A stretch of 64,000 bases of DNA from Bagarius yarrelli. Lineage: Eukaryota; Chordata; Actinopteri; Siluriformes; Sisoridae. The number at the start of each line of letters is the position of its first letter. The first letter of the stretch is position 1. The notes beneath the pieces are model-generated. The model was given only the letters and a program-made list of their open reading frames with translations. It was not told the origin of the DNA and ran no database searches. Shown here one piece after another: positions 10,576 through 22,284 of the stretch. The stretch is taken from NCBI GenBank assembly GCA_005784505.1, contig VCAZ01000222.1:258771-322770 (forward strand), read 5' to 3'. Made by a program: the position numbers and the translations under genes.

Positions 10576-13500
10576 ATGTTATGACTTTATCATTTTGTTA
10601 TGACTTTACAGACGCAATAAGCAATACTTTTCGATTTCAGACGGAACCAGGGTTTTGTTTAGCATTACCAGAACTTTTTTTTTTTGTGTTTCTATTTCGT
10701 GTGCCTGTTTACTTGTTTTTGTTTATTCATTCTCACGTCCTGCCTTAACCTTCTGCCTTTGGTCAGAGAGGTGGTGGTGGTGGACCTGCCGGCTGTAGTT
10801 TGTAGAACACCTAATATAAAGCACTGACTGAAAACAGAAAGGAGATTCAGGAGCAGGTTACCATAGAGGAGAAGAGACTGGGAACCGTACTAGGGTGTTG
10901 TGAGAGGATAAACTGATTAACGGAGATCAGGTGCACACATTTTGAGAACAGAACTAGGAGTAGAATTTGAGCCAAAATCCAGGAAACAGAATCAAAAACA
11001 AGCCACTTTGTGAGAATTCCTGACGACAACCTAATTAAAAATGATGGTGTATTATAGACGCAAATACATCGTAAAAATCCCATCTTTCGGCTCGATCTAG
11101 TTTTGATATTGCGCCGTTTCTGCAGGCTTCCCGACACTGTGTAGCTTTGGCCCAGAACTCTGTTCTACTCACCTGTGCTCCTCATCGCAGTTGAGATCGT
11201 TCATCATTTATCAAGCCTTCTAACAGTTACGTATGAGATGATAAAGCTGGATGATGGAGGAGACCCCATCCAGAAAGCGTAATGGATGGCTGAAGTGTGC
11301 GGTGCCAAATCTTTTGCACTCTCTTCCTCTCTCTCACAAACTCTGTGCATGTTAATACACACTTATTTATTGTGAAACCAAATAAATATGGCAAGTTATT
11401 TATAATACAATCTCTGCTCCTGTAATGCATTGCTGTGAGATGCAAATGGTTATTTTTTAACTGTACAAAACTCATGAGTGTGTGAGCATGTGCATTTCAG
11501 TGCAGTTCAGATGGAAGGTAATGAAATATTTATTCTCCGTGTCCCACCGCCACAGATTAGCGTGAATACAAAATAAGGCTCAACTAAAGTCCTGTAGCGT
11601 TTAGGAGAGGAAACATTACTGGATTTTTTTTTCTCCTCATCCTCATTCCTGGCGAGCTCTCGGTTATTCCTGCTGGGGTTTGAAATTTTATGCAGCCGTT
11701 TCAAAATCAATGCATTTTTATTTTCTGAATGTAGACCTGCAATCAAACGGGAGCAGAAATCACCTGAAGCCTCACAGAAGCCAGCAAGCTTCTCTAACCT
11801 CCAAAAAACATGCAAAACATGCAACGAGTAAACACCGCTCTTTCTTCTTCTTCAGCTCATGCCCTGGATTCAAATTCACATAAATGTATTCATTTTTTTA
11901 TCCAAAAGCAATTTACATGATTTAATTCAAAGCATAGTTAATCGACTCGATTAAGTTTACATCTAAAGATTTCTGCATTAATGTTCGAGTGCTTTTTAAA
12001 TATCTGCTTTCTCAAGCACTTCCTGAAGGTTAGATTACTTTTAAAATTATATTTTTTTTTACCAAGAATTTATATATCAGCGGTGAAAATTGCTAATTGT
12101 GCGGTTAAAAGTTTTTTTTAAACCAACAAAAGGCTTAACACTCAACCCTGGGGTACTCCTCATGTTATATCATGCCTGGTAATGCTGTAGAATTTTTTAA
12201 ATGGTAAAAATCACAATTATGACCTTCTCTCTCCACCAGTTATAAGTGTTTTAGTCATTCAGTACATTGTTTTAAAAAATCTTGTCACAATATAGTAATA
12301 AAAAAAATAATCTGCAAAAAGATCTTAATGTTTGAGAATTCTGAAAGGTGTTAGTAATGTTACCTGGACCCACACTAAGCTACAATTACAACTACGAAGC
12401 TCTGATGACAAAAAATGATGTCACTGACTCACATTATTCATTTTATATCCTAGCTCCTTTATGTGGGAATTAGGGCTCTGTGTTAAACTAATCAGAGCAG
12501 AAACAGCGAGAAAGCACATGAAGACAGCAAGACATTTTCAAGAGCTGAGTTAGAGCCACCTGGTAGGGAGTCCACTAATCTCTCAGCACAGTGGAAAAGC
12601 CTGCCATTTATAGCACAGTATTTTGTCATGTTTTTCACTAAGCACTTGCTTTCCTCGGGCCACACTGAAGATGTGGAAGTGCAGAGGATATCTCAGTGAA
12701 CACAGGGAAAAAAACAAGACACTAAAATAGTGAATGATCTGACAATTCTGATTCCTGATCCCTGTCTCCATCTTACCTTATTGACCACTTTAGCAGCTTG
12801 CTACCCAAGGACTTCATCTCCTGTCTCTTTGACTCCATCTTTAGGTCTGGAATCTATATTGCCATGGTTCCTCTTCTGCTCTGGGTAAATTCAGTTAAAT
12901 CCCTTTGTACTCTATGTCTGCTTTAATCTTACAGGTAAACATCCAACATAGAAAAAGAGCAACTATTTTCTAAAAAGTTCAGACTGGGCCGAAAATATTT
13001 AGATCATTTCCAGTGAGAGAACGAGACACTGTGTCTAAACACCTGAAGCAGGTGTGTAAATCGTCCAACCAAGAAGCATTACATCACGGGCGGATGAAGT
13101 CTTCACCCAGAAAGTAATCCTACATAAACACGTGTTGTGCAGCACCATTGTAAACTTGCATTCAGAGCAGACAGGGTAGCTGATGGTGGCAGATAGGGCA
13201 CAGCGTCTCGTTACCTTGGAGAACCATTGTTACATAGTCACATGGAGACATTTTCTTCAGGAACCCGCACTGCCATAGTGCTGTGTCACTGTCTCTTCTG
13301 TGTGGTACCTTCTGTAATGCAAGGACTCTGGATCCTATAATTTTTGCCAGGTCCAGATTGAAAAAACTGAAACAAATGTGTGAGGAGAGGACCAGCCTGC
13401 CTCCTTTTGTACGGCCAGGATAGCCCCAGTGCCTTGGAGGCTGCCATATCCCTAGTCAATTGTGCTTTAAACTTATACCACATGGGCCACAAACCATATG

Positions 13501-13791
13501 GTTTGTATTTCTTGTACTTTGTATGGAACATTAATGCTTGTTTAGGTGATAAACTCTCTTACTTCATGTTTACATAGTGTTTGTTTTTAGGCGTGATTAC
13601 TGTTCTAAGCACCGTGGAATCCATGGCTTTCTTCAGTTACACAGGTTTGTGTACATTTTATTTGATCTAAAACATATTTATCTATAACCTACTCTGCTGT
13701 ATATCGTCCAGTTTCATGGTGAGTAACGTACAGGGACGCGGAGTGAATCACTGTTTCTGGTGATGTTAAATAATGGACAGGTTAATGTAAA
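10576..13791. other. Long unassigned stretch, no gene
   Basis: 3.2 kb of mostly unique, AT-leaning sequence. Open frames up to 105 codons (for example 11507-11824 minus) show no domain and overlap frames on the other strand. GC-balanced patches at 11500-11880 and 12500-12780 could be non-coding conserved sequence. 12135-12170 (CAACCCTGGGGTACTCC) is a short phrase like the antisense of L2 reverse transcriptase, but too short to call. Confidence 0.4.
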
Positions 13792-14012
13792 TGCCTTTAT
13801 TTTGTCACATATACTTTTTAACAGCACAGTGAAATTCTTTTTCCGCAGATCCGATCTTAGTAAGTTAGGGTCAAAGCGCAGGGTCAGTTATGATACAGTG
13901 CCCCTGGAGCAGGAAGGGTTAGGTGCTCGAGGACCCAACAGCGGTTTGAACCCTGGTCTTCCTGGTCCTCAGATCGGCAACTTAGCGCCTTAACCATGTT
14001 AGTCACCACTGT
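13792..14012 (-). mobile_element. SINE family B, minus strand
   Basis: The reverse complement reads a GTGGTGACTAACATGGTTAAG head, GGTTCAAACCGCTGTTGGG-type middle, CTCCAGGGGCACTGTATCAT body and AATTTCACTGTGCTG tail. It is more diverged than the 8242 and 32362 copies. Confidence 0.85.
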
Positions 14013-14435
14013 ATTGAGCTGCGAGTTCTGCGAGTGTTGCGAGTTCTTTTTGAGCGCTGGAGGGGACGATTTACTCAAATATTTGATCAGTGAGGAGGTA
14101 AAATACAACTCACTTGAAATAAGCGAGTGAAGAAGTAAACACTGCGGTAGCACTGAATAGGCGATAAGGAGGCATCACACAACTCTTGCAGCACTACGGC
14201 TAAGGAACACGAAAGAGCAATTGGATTTGTGAGGAACATCAGACGAAACGTCATTAGAGATTAACAACTTATATTATATCAGTGACAATAACGCTGACAA
14301 CCAAGAGGTCTGGAGCCAATCTTTACCTGCCCAGAGCTACAGCCACACACACACACACACACATATAAGGCCTTTATACAATATATCACAAGTAACCAAT
14401 AAATAACTACAGCATAAAGTCTGAGCAGCTACTTG
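14013..14435. other. Unassigned; contains a short (CA)n at 14345-14363
   Basis: Moderately balanced sequence with a ten-unit CA run. No gene signal. Confidence 0.4.
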
Positions 14436-14449
14436 GGGCAATAATAATA

Positions 14450-14514
<65 letters not shown>
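14436..14514. repeat. Compound (TAA)n-(TGA)n microsatellite
   Basis: About 14 TAA units pass directly into about 12 TGA units. A single-base change in the unit seems to have spread over half the array. Confidence 0.95.
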
Positions 14515-14516
<2 letters not shown>

Positions 14517-14789
14517 TCATCAGTGCGTGGACTTCCTGCGCTGTGTTTATCCTTCAACACTGCAAACGACACTGAAATAATAATAATACCAACAACATTT
14601 TAGTATCCGGTCAGAGACGAAACGAATCTCTCAGCAGTTTGTGTTGCGGCTCCGGGAAATTAACGAAGTGCAGCGGCGCAGATCAACACACAAACTGCTG
14701 CAAAGCCCAGAAACAACAAACAAACTAAAGTACAACGAGGCGCGCTGGGAAAAGGTTCGAGTGCAGAAACTGAAACTCTGCATGAAACA
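14515..14789. other. Unassigned
   Basis: Balanced composition. The short frame 14641-14844 runs into the TTTG-rich block and has no recognisable domain. Confidence 0.35.
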
Positions 14790-15300
14790 TTTCTTTATGT
14801 TTGCTTGCTTGTTTGGTTTGTTTGTTGCTTTGAAAGCTTGTTAATTTGTTAGCATGTTTGGTTAGTGTTTGTTGCTTGTTTGTTCTCTTGTTTAGATGAT
14901 TGTGTGTTTGGTTAGTGTTTGTTGCTTGTTTGTTCTCTTGTCTGCTGGTTACTTGTGTAACTGATTGTTTAGCTTAGTTTAGTTTGCTTATTGTTTGTGT
15001 GTTTGTTGTTTAGTTGTGTGTGATTTACATGTTTGTAGTTTGTTTGCTAAGGTACAGTAGATGTTTGTTAGGCTGGTGATTTGTTTTCTCAAATTCTTGT
15101 TTGGTTGTGTATTTGTTTAGTTTCCCACTTGTTTGTTGTGTTTGCTTTTTTGTTTAGGTGTTTAGGTGTTTAGTTGTTTGTTAGCTCGTTTGTTTGTTTG
15201 ATTAGTGATTTATGTACTACTTTGGGTAGGTAATTTGTTTTATTTGGTTAGTTGATGGTGTTGTTTGTTTGTTTGTTTGTTTGTTTGTTTAAGTTGGTGT
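14790..15300. repeat. Degenerate TTTG/TTGT-rich block with a 50 bp direct repeat
   Basis: About 500 bp dominated by TTTG, TTAG and GTTTG words. A 37 bp stretch starting TGTTTGGTTAGTGTTTGTTG is repeated exactly at about 14855 and 14905. The block ends in a clean (TTTG)n at 15258-15290. It probably grew from a tetranucleotide. Confidence 0.85.
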
Positions 15301-15937
15301 TTAATTGTTTGTTTGCTTTGGTTTGTTTTAAATAAAAGAGTAAAAACAGATGTGTAGTTTTAATGATCTGTCTGGACTTTAGGAAAGAAGACAACTGACT
15401 GAATATTATTAATTTGATAAAAGATAAACTGTTGTTGTTTTTGTTTGTGTGTTTTTCTCGTTGAGATGTAACCATAGCAACATCCTATAACAGAAGCTCT
15501 TAATTTCCTCAGAAAGCAGCAGAAACTGTACAGGTTTAATAAATAATCATTTTTTAGTTAGTTTAGTAATGAATTATAACTCATTTGATATGTATTTATT
15601 TGTAATGTGTCTGTTGTAAATGTTTGTTAGCATTAAATCACTAGAAAATAATCGCTCATTGTTTATTCATCTGTTTTTTAATTGTGTTTCTTTAATCAGG
15701 TGTGATATTCGGGGGTCTCGGGGGGATTTTCCTCAATCAGCGTCATCATGTCAGAAGGACACCAGCGAATCGTCACAGCGTTACAGTTACATCGCCGATG
15801 ATGTTTTGCAGAAACTCGCATTTATTCATTTCCGCCTCCATCGACGGCTCGGCTTCTCCCTCTGGAGTCGTCCTGAGAATTGATTTCTGACGATCCGTGA
15901 TTCACCTCCCTGAAGTCCCGTGCTTCTCCAACACTCC
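15301..15937. other. Unassigned; GC-balanced patch 15695-15900
   Basis: AT-rich to 15690, then a CpG-containing balanced patch with overlapping short frames (15620-15883, 15702-15890), none recognised. Confidence 0.35.
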
Positions 15938-16208
15938 AGCAAATCACGTTAAAGGCCCCGCCTGACAGCTCCTCACAGCGCACTCCATATAAACAGCCAT
16001 TATCTTCTTTTTCTTCAGAAGATTTTTTTTTCTTGCTTTTTTTGTTCTTTAACTCTCATTGTTCACAATTTTTTTTTGCGAAGGAGACCGAGTCACCTCT
16101 CCGAAGTCCGCCCCACAAGCAAATCACGTTAAAGGCCCCGCCTGACAGCTCCTCACAGCGCACTCCATATAAACAGCCATTATTTCTTCAGAAAGATTTT
16201 TTTTCTTG
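15938..16208. repeat. Recent tandem duplication, 180 bp offset, with a TATAAA motif in each copy
   Basis: 15938-16003 is identical to 16118-16183 (66 bp). Similarity continues more loosely on both sides through TTCTTCAGAA...TTTTTCTTGC. Each copy has CTCCATATAAACAGCC (TATAAA at 15988 and 16168) behind a GC-rich AAAGGCCCCGCC. Whether this is a promoter is inference. No downstream coding sequence is visible. Confidence 0.85.
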
Positions 16209-16575
16209 CCACCAGTTCAAAGAGAGCACAGTGCTCGCAGAAGACGAGTCGGAGTTCTCCGCCGCTTCCTGAGGACCTTTGAAGGCTTTGAGATGGAAGG
16301 CGGGAGGAAGTGCAGCGTTTAGAAGTCTTTAGCATGTTGTCATGTCTCATCTTCTGCTCAAAACCAGAAAAAAAATCCACGCTGAGTTCTTAAAGAATCA
16401 CTGATGGTTTATTTTTTACCGTTTATTAGGAAAATATTCATCTGACCGGAACCTTCGGATTTTGATGTTGATAGTCGTGATCTAAAAAACAGTTCAGGGA
16501 GAAGAACTGGCTGGGAACTGTTGTGGAACAAATCCTCTTTCCCCTGTCAAACACAACAACACTAGCCAATCATTT
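16209..16575. other. Unassigned
   Basis: Balanced composition until 16330, then AT-leaning. No gene recognised. Confidence 0.35.
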
Positions 16576-16897
16576 GATTTACATGTCTGGCATTTGGTAG
16601 ACACCCTCCAAATCCGCCCTCCAATTCCATATCCAGCTCAGTGCTTAAAATATTGGTCTCCTGATTAGAAGATCGTGGGCTTAATTCCCAGCACCACCAA
16701 TCTGCCACTTTACCCTCAACTGATAAATGTAAGTCACTCTGGATAGGGACGTCTGCCAACTGCCAGAAATGTAAATTTATTATTCAACTGAGCCATTAAG
16801 GGTTGAGGGCCTTGCTCGGGGGCCCAGCAGTGGCAGCTTGGTGGTGCTCGGAATTAACTCTATGATCTTCTGATCAGGAGAAAAAAAATACCACTTA
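16576..16897. mobile_element. Composite: plus-strand SINE A nested in a minus-strand SINE A
   Basis: 16576-16612 is the tail tip of a minus copy (GGCATTTGGTAGACACCCTC). 16634-16774 is a plus copy with B-box GGGCTTAATTCCCAGCACCA and tail CTCTGGATAGGGACGTCTGC. 16781-16897 is the body and head of the minus copy (GGGCCTTGCTCGGGGGCCCA, GGCAGCTTGGTGGTGCTCGG). The arrangement is repeated at 24935-25180. Confidence 0.8.
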
Positions 16898-18022
16898 GAA
16901 GGCTTTTAAATATATTTTTTTAAAGTATGTTTGTCATTTATTTTTAACAATTTTAATAGTTTATTAATTTATTTTAATAGGATTTTCATTAAAAAATAAT
17001 AAAATATAACACAATATAATATAAAATATTTAAATAAAATAAGATGTATAAAATCATATCTTTAAACTGATTCATATTTTTTCCTCCTATAATGAATTTT
17101 TTAATAATTTTTTTTTGCTTTTTCTACAAAAAAAAAGTTTATTATTTTTATTGGGTTTTTTTTGGGATTTTCTAGCGATAGACAGATGACAGACAGAAAG
17201 TAAAGTACAGTATGTGAGAGACAAGGGGGCGGGATCAGAGAGGGTTTACAAGCTGGGATTCGAACCTAACGAAGTCAAATTTATTTCATTTATTTTCGGT
17301 CTAACTGGATAGAGAAAGACAGGCGTCTGTCTGACAGATTAGACTGTATATCATGATACGTCTGATGTCTCGTAATGTTCTTTATAGCACTGCACCTTTA
17401 TGCTCCTCTAACACGCCTTCATGATTAATAGTCCGAGTCTGTTCACTATGTGTGTTTTCCTCTCTTTCTCGCTTTCCCTCTGAGGATAAACCGGGTGAGA
17501 TGAAGGTCTGTGCTCTTCATCAGGTGACTCTGACTCCAGTCTGCTGGTATGGGATGAGTTCAGGTTCAGGGTTTATGACCTTGGGGTGAAGGCGAGTCTC
17601 TCTGCTCTCTCGGCTGAAGATCGGCGGCTCTGCTAATGGATATTTGATGTAACAATTGTCCTGTCTTTTACATATTGACACCATCGTCCCCCATCAGAAA
17701 GGATGAAAAAGGGAGACGGTGTGCGGCAGGAGATCAGGCTTCATAAAGAGATGAAATTCCTCTACACCGCCATCGACTTTCCACCAAATCACTGATTTAT
17801 TGCACTAATATCAGTACAATTACCAGCTTTTCAGCACCGCAGTAGGGAAACCCGACGTCTCTTCCTGTTTCGCCGTCTGTCCACAAAAAAAAAACGTCTT
17901 CTGAGTCAAAGGAAACCGACGAGACTTATTTATTTATTTATTATTTCACAGTTTTATAGTTATTTTAAAATTCATTTTAGCTTTTTATTGTACGTTTCTT
18001 TGTGTTATTTTCAAAACATTTT
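16898..18022. other. Unassigned; AT-rich then GC-balanced
   Basis: 16898-17165 is A/T-homopolymer rich. 17200-17880 is balanced and free of obvious repeats, and could hold conserved non-coding sequence. No coding evidence. Confidence 0.35.
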
Positions 18023-18023
18023 A

Positions 18024-18024
<1 letters not shown>

Positions 18025-18065
<41 letters not shown>
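18025..18065. repeat. (TTA)n microsatellite
   Basis: About 13 to 14 TTA/ATT units. Confidence 0.95.
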
Positions 18066-18067
<2 letters not shown>

Positions 18068-18213
18068 GTTTTTTCTTAGAGTAATTTTTCTGTATATTTT
18101 ATTTTCTTTACTTAAGTTCATGTTTTACTTTTTTTTACGATTTCTTCATTTTTGGTTCTGTTCTAATTCTTTTAGGTTTATTTTTAATTTATATATATAT
18201 ATTAATTAAAATC

Positions 18214-18355
18214 GGGAGGTGGTTAGCGTAGTGGTTAAGGTGTTAGGCTGCTAACTTGAAGGGTGTCAGTTTGATTCCCAGCACCATCAAGTTACCACCA
18301 CCGGGCCTACAAAATGAGATAAATCATCCGCCAAATTTAATACATTTAAATGTAA
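18214..18355 (+). mobile_element. SINE family A, plus strand, diverged
   Basis: Head GGTGGTTAGCGTAGTGGTTA, B box TCAGTTTGATTCCCAGCACC, a shortened body and a decayed tail (AAATCATCCGCCAAATTTAA). It ends in ATTTAAATGTAA. Confidence 0.8.
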
Positions 18356-18782
18356 TTAATTACAATTACATATTTTAATTTGGGCCTCAATGAAACCATT
18401 TATTTGATGTCTTTTTGGACTTTTGAACATTAACTTTCATGTGATTATGATTTTTTGATTTTTATTACTTTATAAAATGTTTCTGACTTATTTTAACAAA
18501 TTATTTATTTTATTGTACATGTGGTTTTATTTCTTATATTTTGTCCACATGATATCTTTAAAAATCTCTCGATTTTCTTTTCTTTTTGCTTTTACTTTTT
18601 GAGCCTGACTGCTTGTTAGCGGCGTTAGCAGCGTTCACTTCACGCCGTCATTAGCATCTTTAGTGGCATCAGTGAAGATTTCGCCGTCCTGCTGCTGGAA
18701 GGAGAAACGTCACCGGCAGTTACGGATCCTGTGAATAACGAGGAGTAAACCTGATTAAAGAAGTGTGATGTAATGCGTCATG
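18356..18782. other. Unassigned; GC-balanced patch 18600-18760
   Basis: AT-rich first, then a balanced stretch containing several TTAGC words. No gene seen. Confidence 0.35.
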
Positions 18783-18924
18783 CACACACACACACACACA
18801 CACACGCACACACAGCTCAGCTGTAATACACTAAAAACCACAGTGATGAAAAAACTTGCAAAAAAATGTATTTTCTAATGGCAGCAGGCGCTCTGTGACT
18901 GTCATTGTGTCTGTGTGCGTGTGT

Positions 18925-18964
<40 letters not shown>
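18783..18964. repeat. Inverted pair of (CA)n and (GT)n microsatellites
   Basis: CA run at 18783-18814 and GT run at about 18914-18964, complementary and about 100 bp apart. Confidence 0.92.
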
Positions 18965-18967
<3 letters not shown>

Positions 18968-19362
18968 TTGTCATTCCGTCCTTATCCTGCACCTTAGGGC
19001 CTTTGACCAACATGCAGTTTGTTTTTGCAAGCAGCGCCTGTGTGTCTGTCGAAGGCAAAACACATGCCAGGAAAACCATATGGCGCTGATGACATGGCGG
19101 CCATCTTGACTCTCATAACAGACAGACCGCACACACGCCATAGCATTAAGATTAGCGCGTTGTGCTAAACAGTGTGTGTTTAATCTTTAGATAAAATAAA
19201 TGTTTTTCTGAATTTTATTCTGTAATATATTCGAGTTAGTCGGTACGTCCTGGTCACATGACATACGACGTCACAGCTTATTTTTAACTCCGTTTCTGTC
19301 AGTAGCTTTAATTTTATTTACTTATTTATACATTATTATTATTATACAAAAATGGTAAAAAA
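18965..19362. other. Unassigned
   Basis: Balanced, with no repeat or gene recognised. Confidence 0.35.
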
Positions 19363-19622
19363 AGTTGAAGTTGAGAAGAGAGGAGAAGGAAAAAGAAAAA
19401 GGAGGGAAGAAAGAAGAGAAGAGAAATAAGATGAGGAGAAAAGAAGTGAAGAGAAGAAAAGAAGAAAGAGAAGAAGAGAAAATAAAAGAAGAGAGAAGAG
19501 AAGAGAAACAAGAAAAAGAAAGAGAGAGAGAAAGAGAGAAGAGAAGAAGAGAAAGAAGAAGAGAAGAAGAAGAAAGAAGAGAGAAAGAGAAGAGAAGAGA
19601 AGAGAAGAGAAGAGAAGAGAAT
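19363..19622. repeat. Polypurine tract, about 260 bp of A and G
   Basis: Almost only A and G on the plus strand (AAGAGAAG-type words), with very few T or C. It ends in about seven GAGAA/AAGAG pentamers. Frames on either strand (for example 19322-19747 minus) are low-complexity artefacts. Confidence 0.95.
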
Positions 19623-19664
19623 GGAGACATGGTGCTGTGCTGCGTGTCTGAAGATTCTGTGTCA

Positions 19665-19800
19665 TCAGTTGACGTCTCGGCGTTTTTACACTTGTCACCT
19701 GGGTTCTCGCTTTGCGGCGGTTGCCATGGTGACACTGGTCCCGACACGGCGGCGGGTTCTGAGATCAGCTCGTATTCCAGTGACGTTGGTTACTGTTTTA
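19665..19800. promoter_or_regulatory. Possible regulatory patch: RFX X-box and CRE-like sites
   Basis: 19720-19733 read on the minus strand is GTCACCATGGCAAC, a full match to the RFX X-box consensus GTNRCC(N0-3)RGYAAC. TGACGTCT near 19671 and TGACGTTG near 19781 resemble CREB/ATF sites. The sites lie right after the polypurine tract. No transcript start or gene is visible, so function is inference. Confidence 0.35.
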
Positions 19801-19849
19801 TTACGGGATGAGATGTTTTGTGGTGCAGTTGAGGTTTGAAGATAAAGTT

Positions 19850-20546
19850 TTTACTTCCTGTTCCTGTTGGTACGTCTACATCAGGTTGTTTTTCTGCGTT
19901 TAGTGTAAATGCAGATGTCGGATATGGGTCTGATTTAAAAGCTAATGTAAGCAAGTTATCCAAAAATAATCAGATATAATCACAAAATCGGAATTAGGCA
20001 TCAAGATCTGCAGTGTAAATGCGGCCAAAGTCAGAATTCATTCCTAGACTAAATTTATGGTGATGCTGTGAGCCAAAATGGCCTCCCGTTTAAACCGAGA
20101 TTTATAATATTATTGTTTTTTATTGTTATATTTTGATACTGTAAAATTATTCACAGTTAACGAAAAGAGATATCAGTTTTTTCATGTGCTTAAAAGTGGC
20201 TTTGTAATAAGTTGTAGGTTTTTTTTAGCCTTATACGGACGGGACTAGTTTTATTAAACGATCTGTGAGTTATAATTCTTGTCAGTCAACGTCTGTGATT
20301 TATTGTGTGGATTCGGACAGGACTGAAATCTGTGTGTTTATTACCGGTGGGAGTGTCTGTGTTTCACATGGGAGTGCTGCAGAAATGTGCAAATTAAAAA
20401 AATATATATAGATAGAAAATAATATAAATGTAAAATGAGTTTATCGAACTGGGATCTTTTAATAAACCCACTGGAATAAAAATGTTCTACATCTGAAGCC
20501 TGAATTCCGTCACACCAGCCAGCGACTGTCCGCTAGTTCACAGATC

Positions 20547-20547
<1 letters not shown>
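19850..20547. other. Unassigned
   Basis: AT-leaning unique sequence. No gene signal. Confidence 0.4.

Positions 20548-20578
<31 letters not shown>
20548..20578. repeat. (CA)n microsatellite
   Basis: About 15 CA units followed by a poly-A run. Confidence 0.95.
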
Positions 20579-20582
<4 letters not shown>

Positions 20583-21067
20583 AAACATTCGCAGACATTC
20601 GCATTCAGACGGAATTCGATTTTTCCCAGAAACGTCCATATAATTTGCTCTGGAATTTTCAGAGGTGGTGTGAGAAAAACACAGACATGACAGATTGGGA
20701 CGGGAGGAAAATCTAGAAGAACGACTGTAAAAGGAATCCTGTTCGAACAGCACGTGACTGTGACTTTATAGGAATTTTTCTACAATCTGGCAACATTTCC
20801 AATGAACTAATGCATAAAAATAAAAAATAAATCATTATGATTATTATTATTTATTATTATTTTGATTATTATTATTAGAGATGTTTGCTGGAGATGGAAT
20901 TTAGACCTAGAGAATGAAAATTAACTCTGAATTTCAGGTTATTGCATCATCGAGCGTTTGCAGAGCGACGGGATCGTCAGCTGCGTTTTCTCGTTAAAGT
21001 GCGAGTTTGGAACCTCAAAAGCGATTAGTGGTTTATCATCCTAACAGACGGAATGTTAAAGCATTAC
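20579..21067. other. Unassigned; short TTA-rich run near 20840
   Basis: Unique-looking sequence with (ATT)n-like words at 20830-20878. No gene signal. Confidence 0.4.
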
Positions 21068-21497
21068 ACAAACACACGCACACACACACACACACACACA
21101 TGATACACAGAACAGCGTGAAAGTCCCACACACTGTAACAGTTTAAATGGATTGTTGTATTTTCCACTTTTTCTCTCACAAAAGGGTGTGTTTGTGTATG
21201 TGTGTGTTTGTGTGTATATGTGTGTGTTCGCAGATGCTGCTCTTTGTCCAGTGATGGCTGTAAGTCTCCCATATGTGTTTATGTGTGTGTGTGTGTGTGT
21301 GTGTGATGCCAGGTGGCTGTGTGATAGCAGGTAGCGTCGCTGATCGGATGCTGAGCGGTTTTTTGGGTAGATTTTTGCAACTGTTGCAGCCACATGAAAA
21401 TCCATCTCTGACCACACACACACACACACACACACACATCCATCTTTGACCTCACACACACACACACACAAACCATCCCTCTCTCTCTGTCTCTCTG

Positions 21498-21528
<31 letters not shown>

Positions 21529-21545
21529 GTCTCTCTTTCTCTCTT
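21068..21545. repeat. Cluster of CA, GT and CT microsatellites
   Basis: CA at about 21070-21100, TG-rich at 21186-21232, GT at 21280-21304, CA at 21412-21438 and 21452-21470, CT at 21478-21545. The last two CA runs each follow a CCATCTYTGACC phrase, a small local duplication. Many open frames here are dinucleotide artefacts. Confidence 0.92.
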
Positions 21546-22284
21546 AGTATGACATGTTTAGCTCTTTTTTTAATTTATTACAGCTGGTAGATGAGTGTGT
21601 GAGTGTGTGTGGCAGTGGTAGATGGCAGTGTGTGTGTAATCCTGCAGGACCGCTACTTCGGTTAAGTAAGAAAAAGAGAAGCTTAGAGTGAATCTGAGCG
21701 CCGTCTGATTGCTGATTGTTAGACCGCGAGTTAAAAAAACAAACAAGCGGGACAGCAAGATGGACCGACGAGACGCCTGTAGCTTTAAAGACAGTTGTGT
21801 GATTCGAATGAACAGTGTGTGTGTGTGTGTGTGTTGTAGTGTGATGTGACTTACAGTAGTATTCATTATTTCATCAGTCAGAGCTCTGTGTAGAACATTC
21901 CAGTTCTTCCAGTGGAACTGAACTAATTAGCATCCACGTTTTTTTTTCCAGCTCTGCGAAATTCTCCAAAAACCCTGCAAAATTGTTTATATTTAATTTT
22001 TGAAGTCATTTATATGTTTTCATGCTTTTAAGTGTTAAAAACGGTAAGAAAATTTTGTTAAAGAAAATTTTACTGTTTTTTTGTGGAAAGTTAAAGACAA
22101 AAAAAAATCAGTTCAGAAATTCCGTCGCAAAAACTTGGCTTTTATATATAATTTTATATATAATAATTACAGTTATTATTTTGTAATAATATTTAACAAC
22201 AATAAATTACAGTAAATAATAACAGTAAATTTACAACAAAATTACACATTTTGCACTACTGTTAATAGCGAATGCAGACTGTAT
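21546..22284. other. Unassigned; (GT)n at about 21812-21834
   Basis: Balanced until 21900, then AT-rich. No gene recognised. Confidence 0.4.

Noticed and set aside
12130..12180. CAACCCTGGGGTACTCC phrase as part of an L2 reverse transcriptase (antisense)
   Set aside because: Too short, and neighbouring L2 landmarks are not found.
13286..13531. Minus-strand peptide with LWPMWYKFKAQL that resembles LWPWYKFKGQL from 22752-22985
   Set aside because: The DNA match is only about 17 bp (CTTTAAACTTGTACCAC-like) and the flanks do not align. Probably chance or a tiny repeat scrap.
19322..19811. Several frames of 60-148 codons over the polypurine tract
   Set aside because: Low-complexity Glu/Arg/Lys or Ser/Phe/Leu products of an A/G-only sequence.
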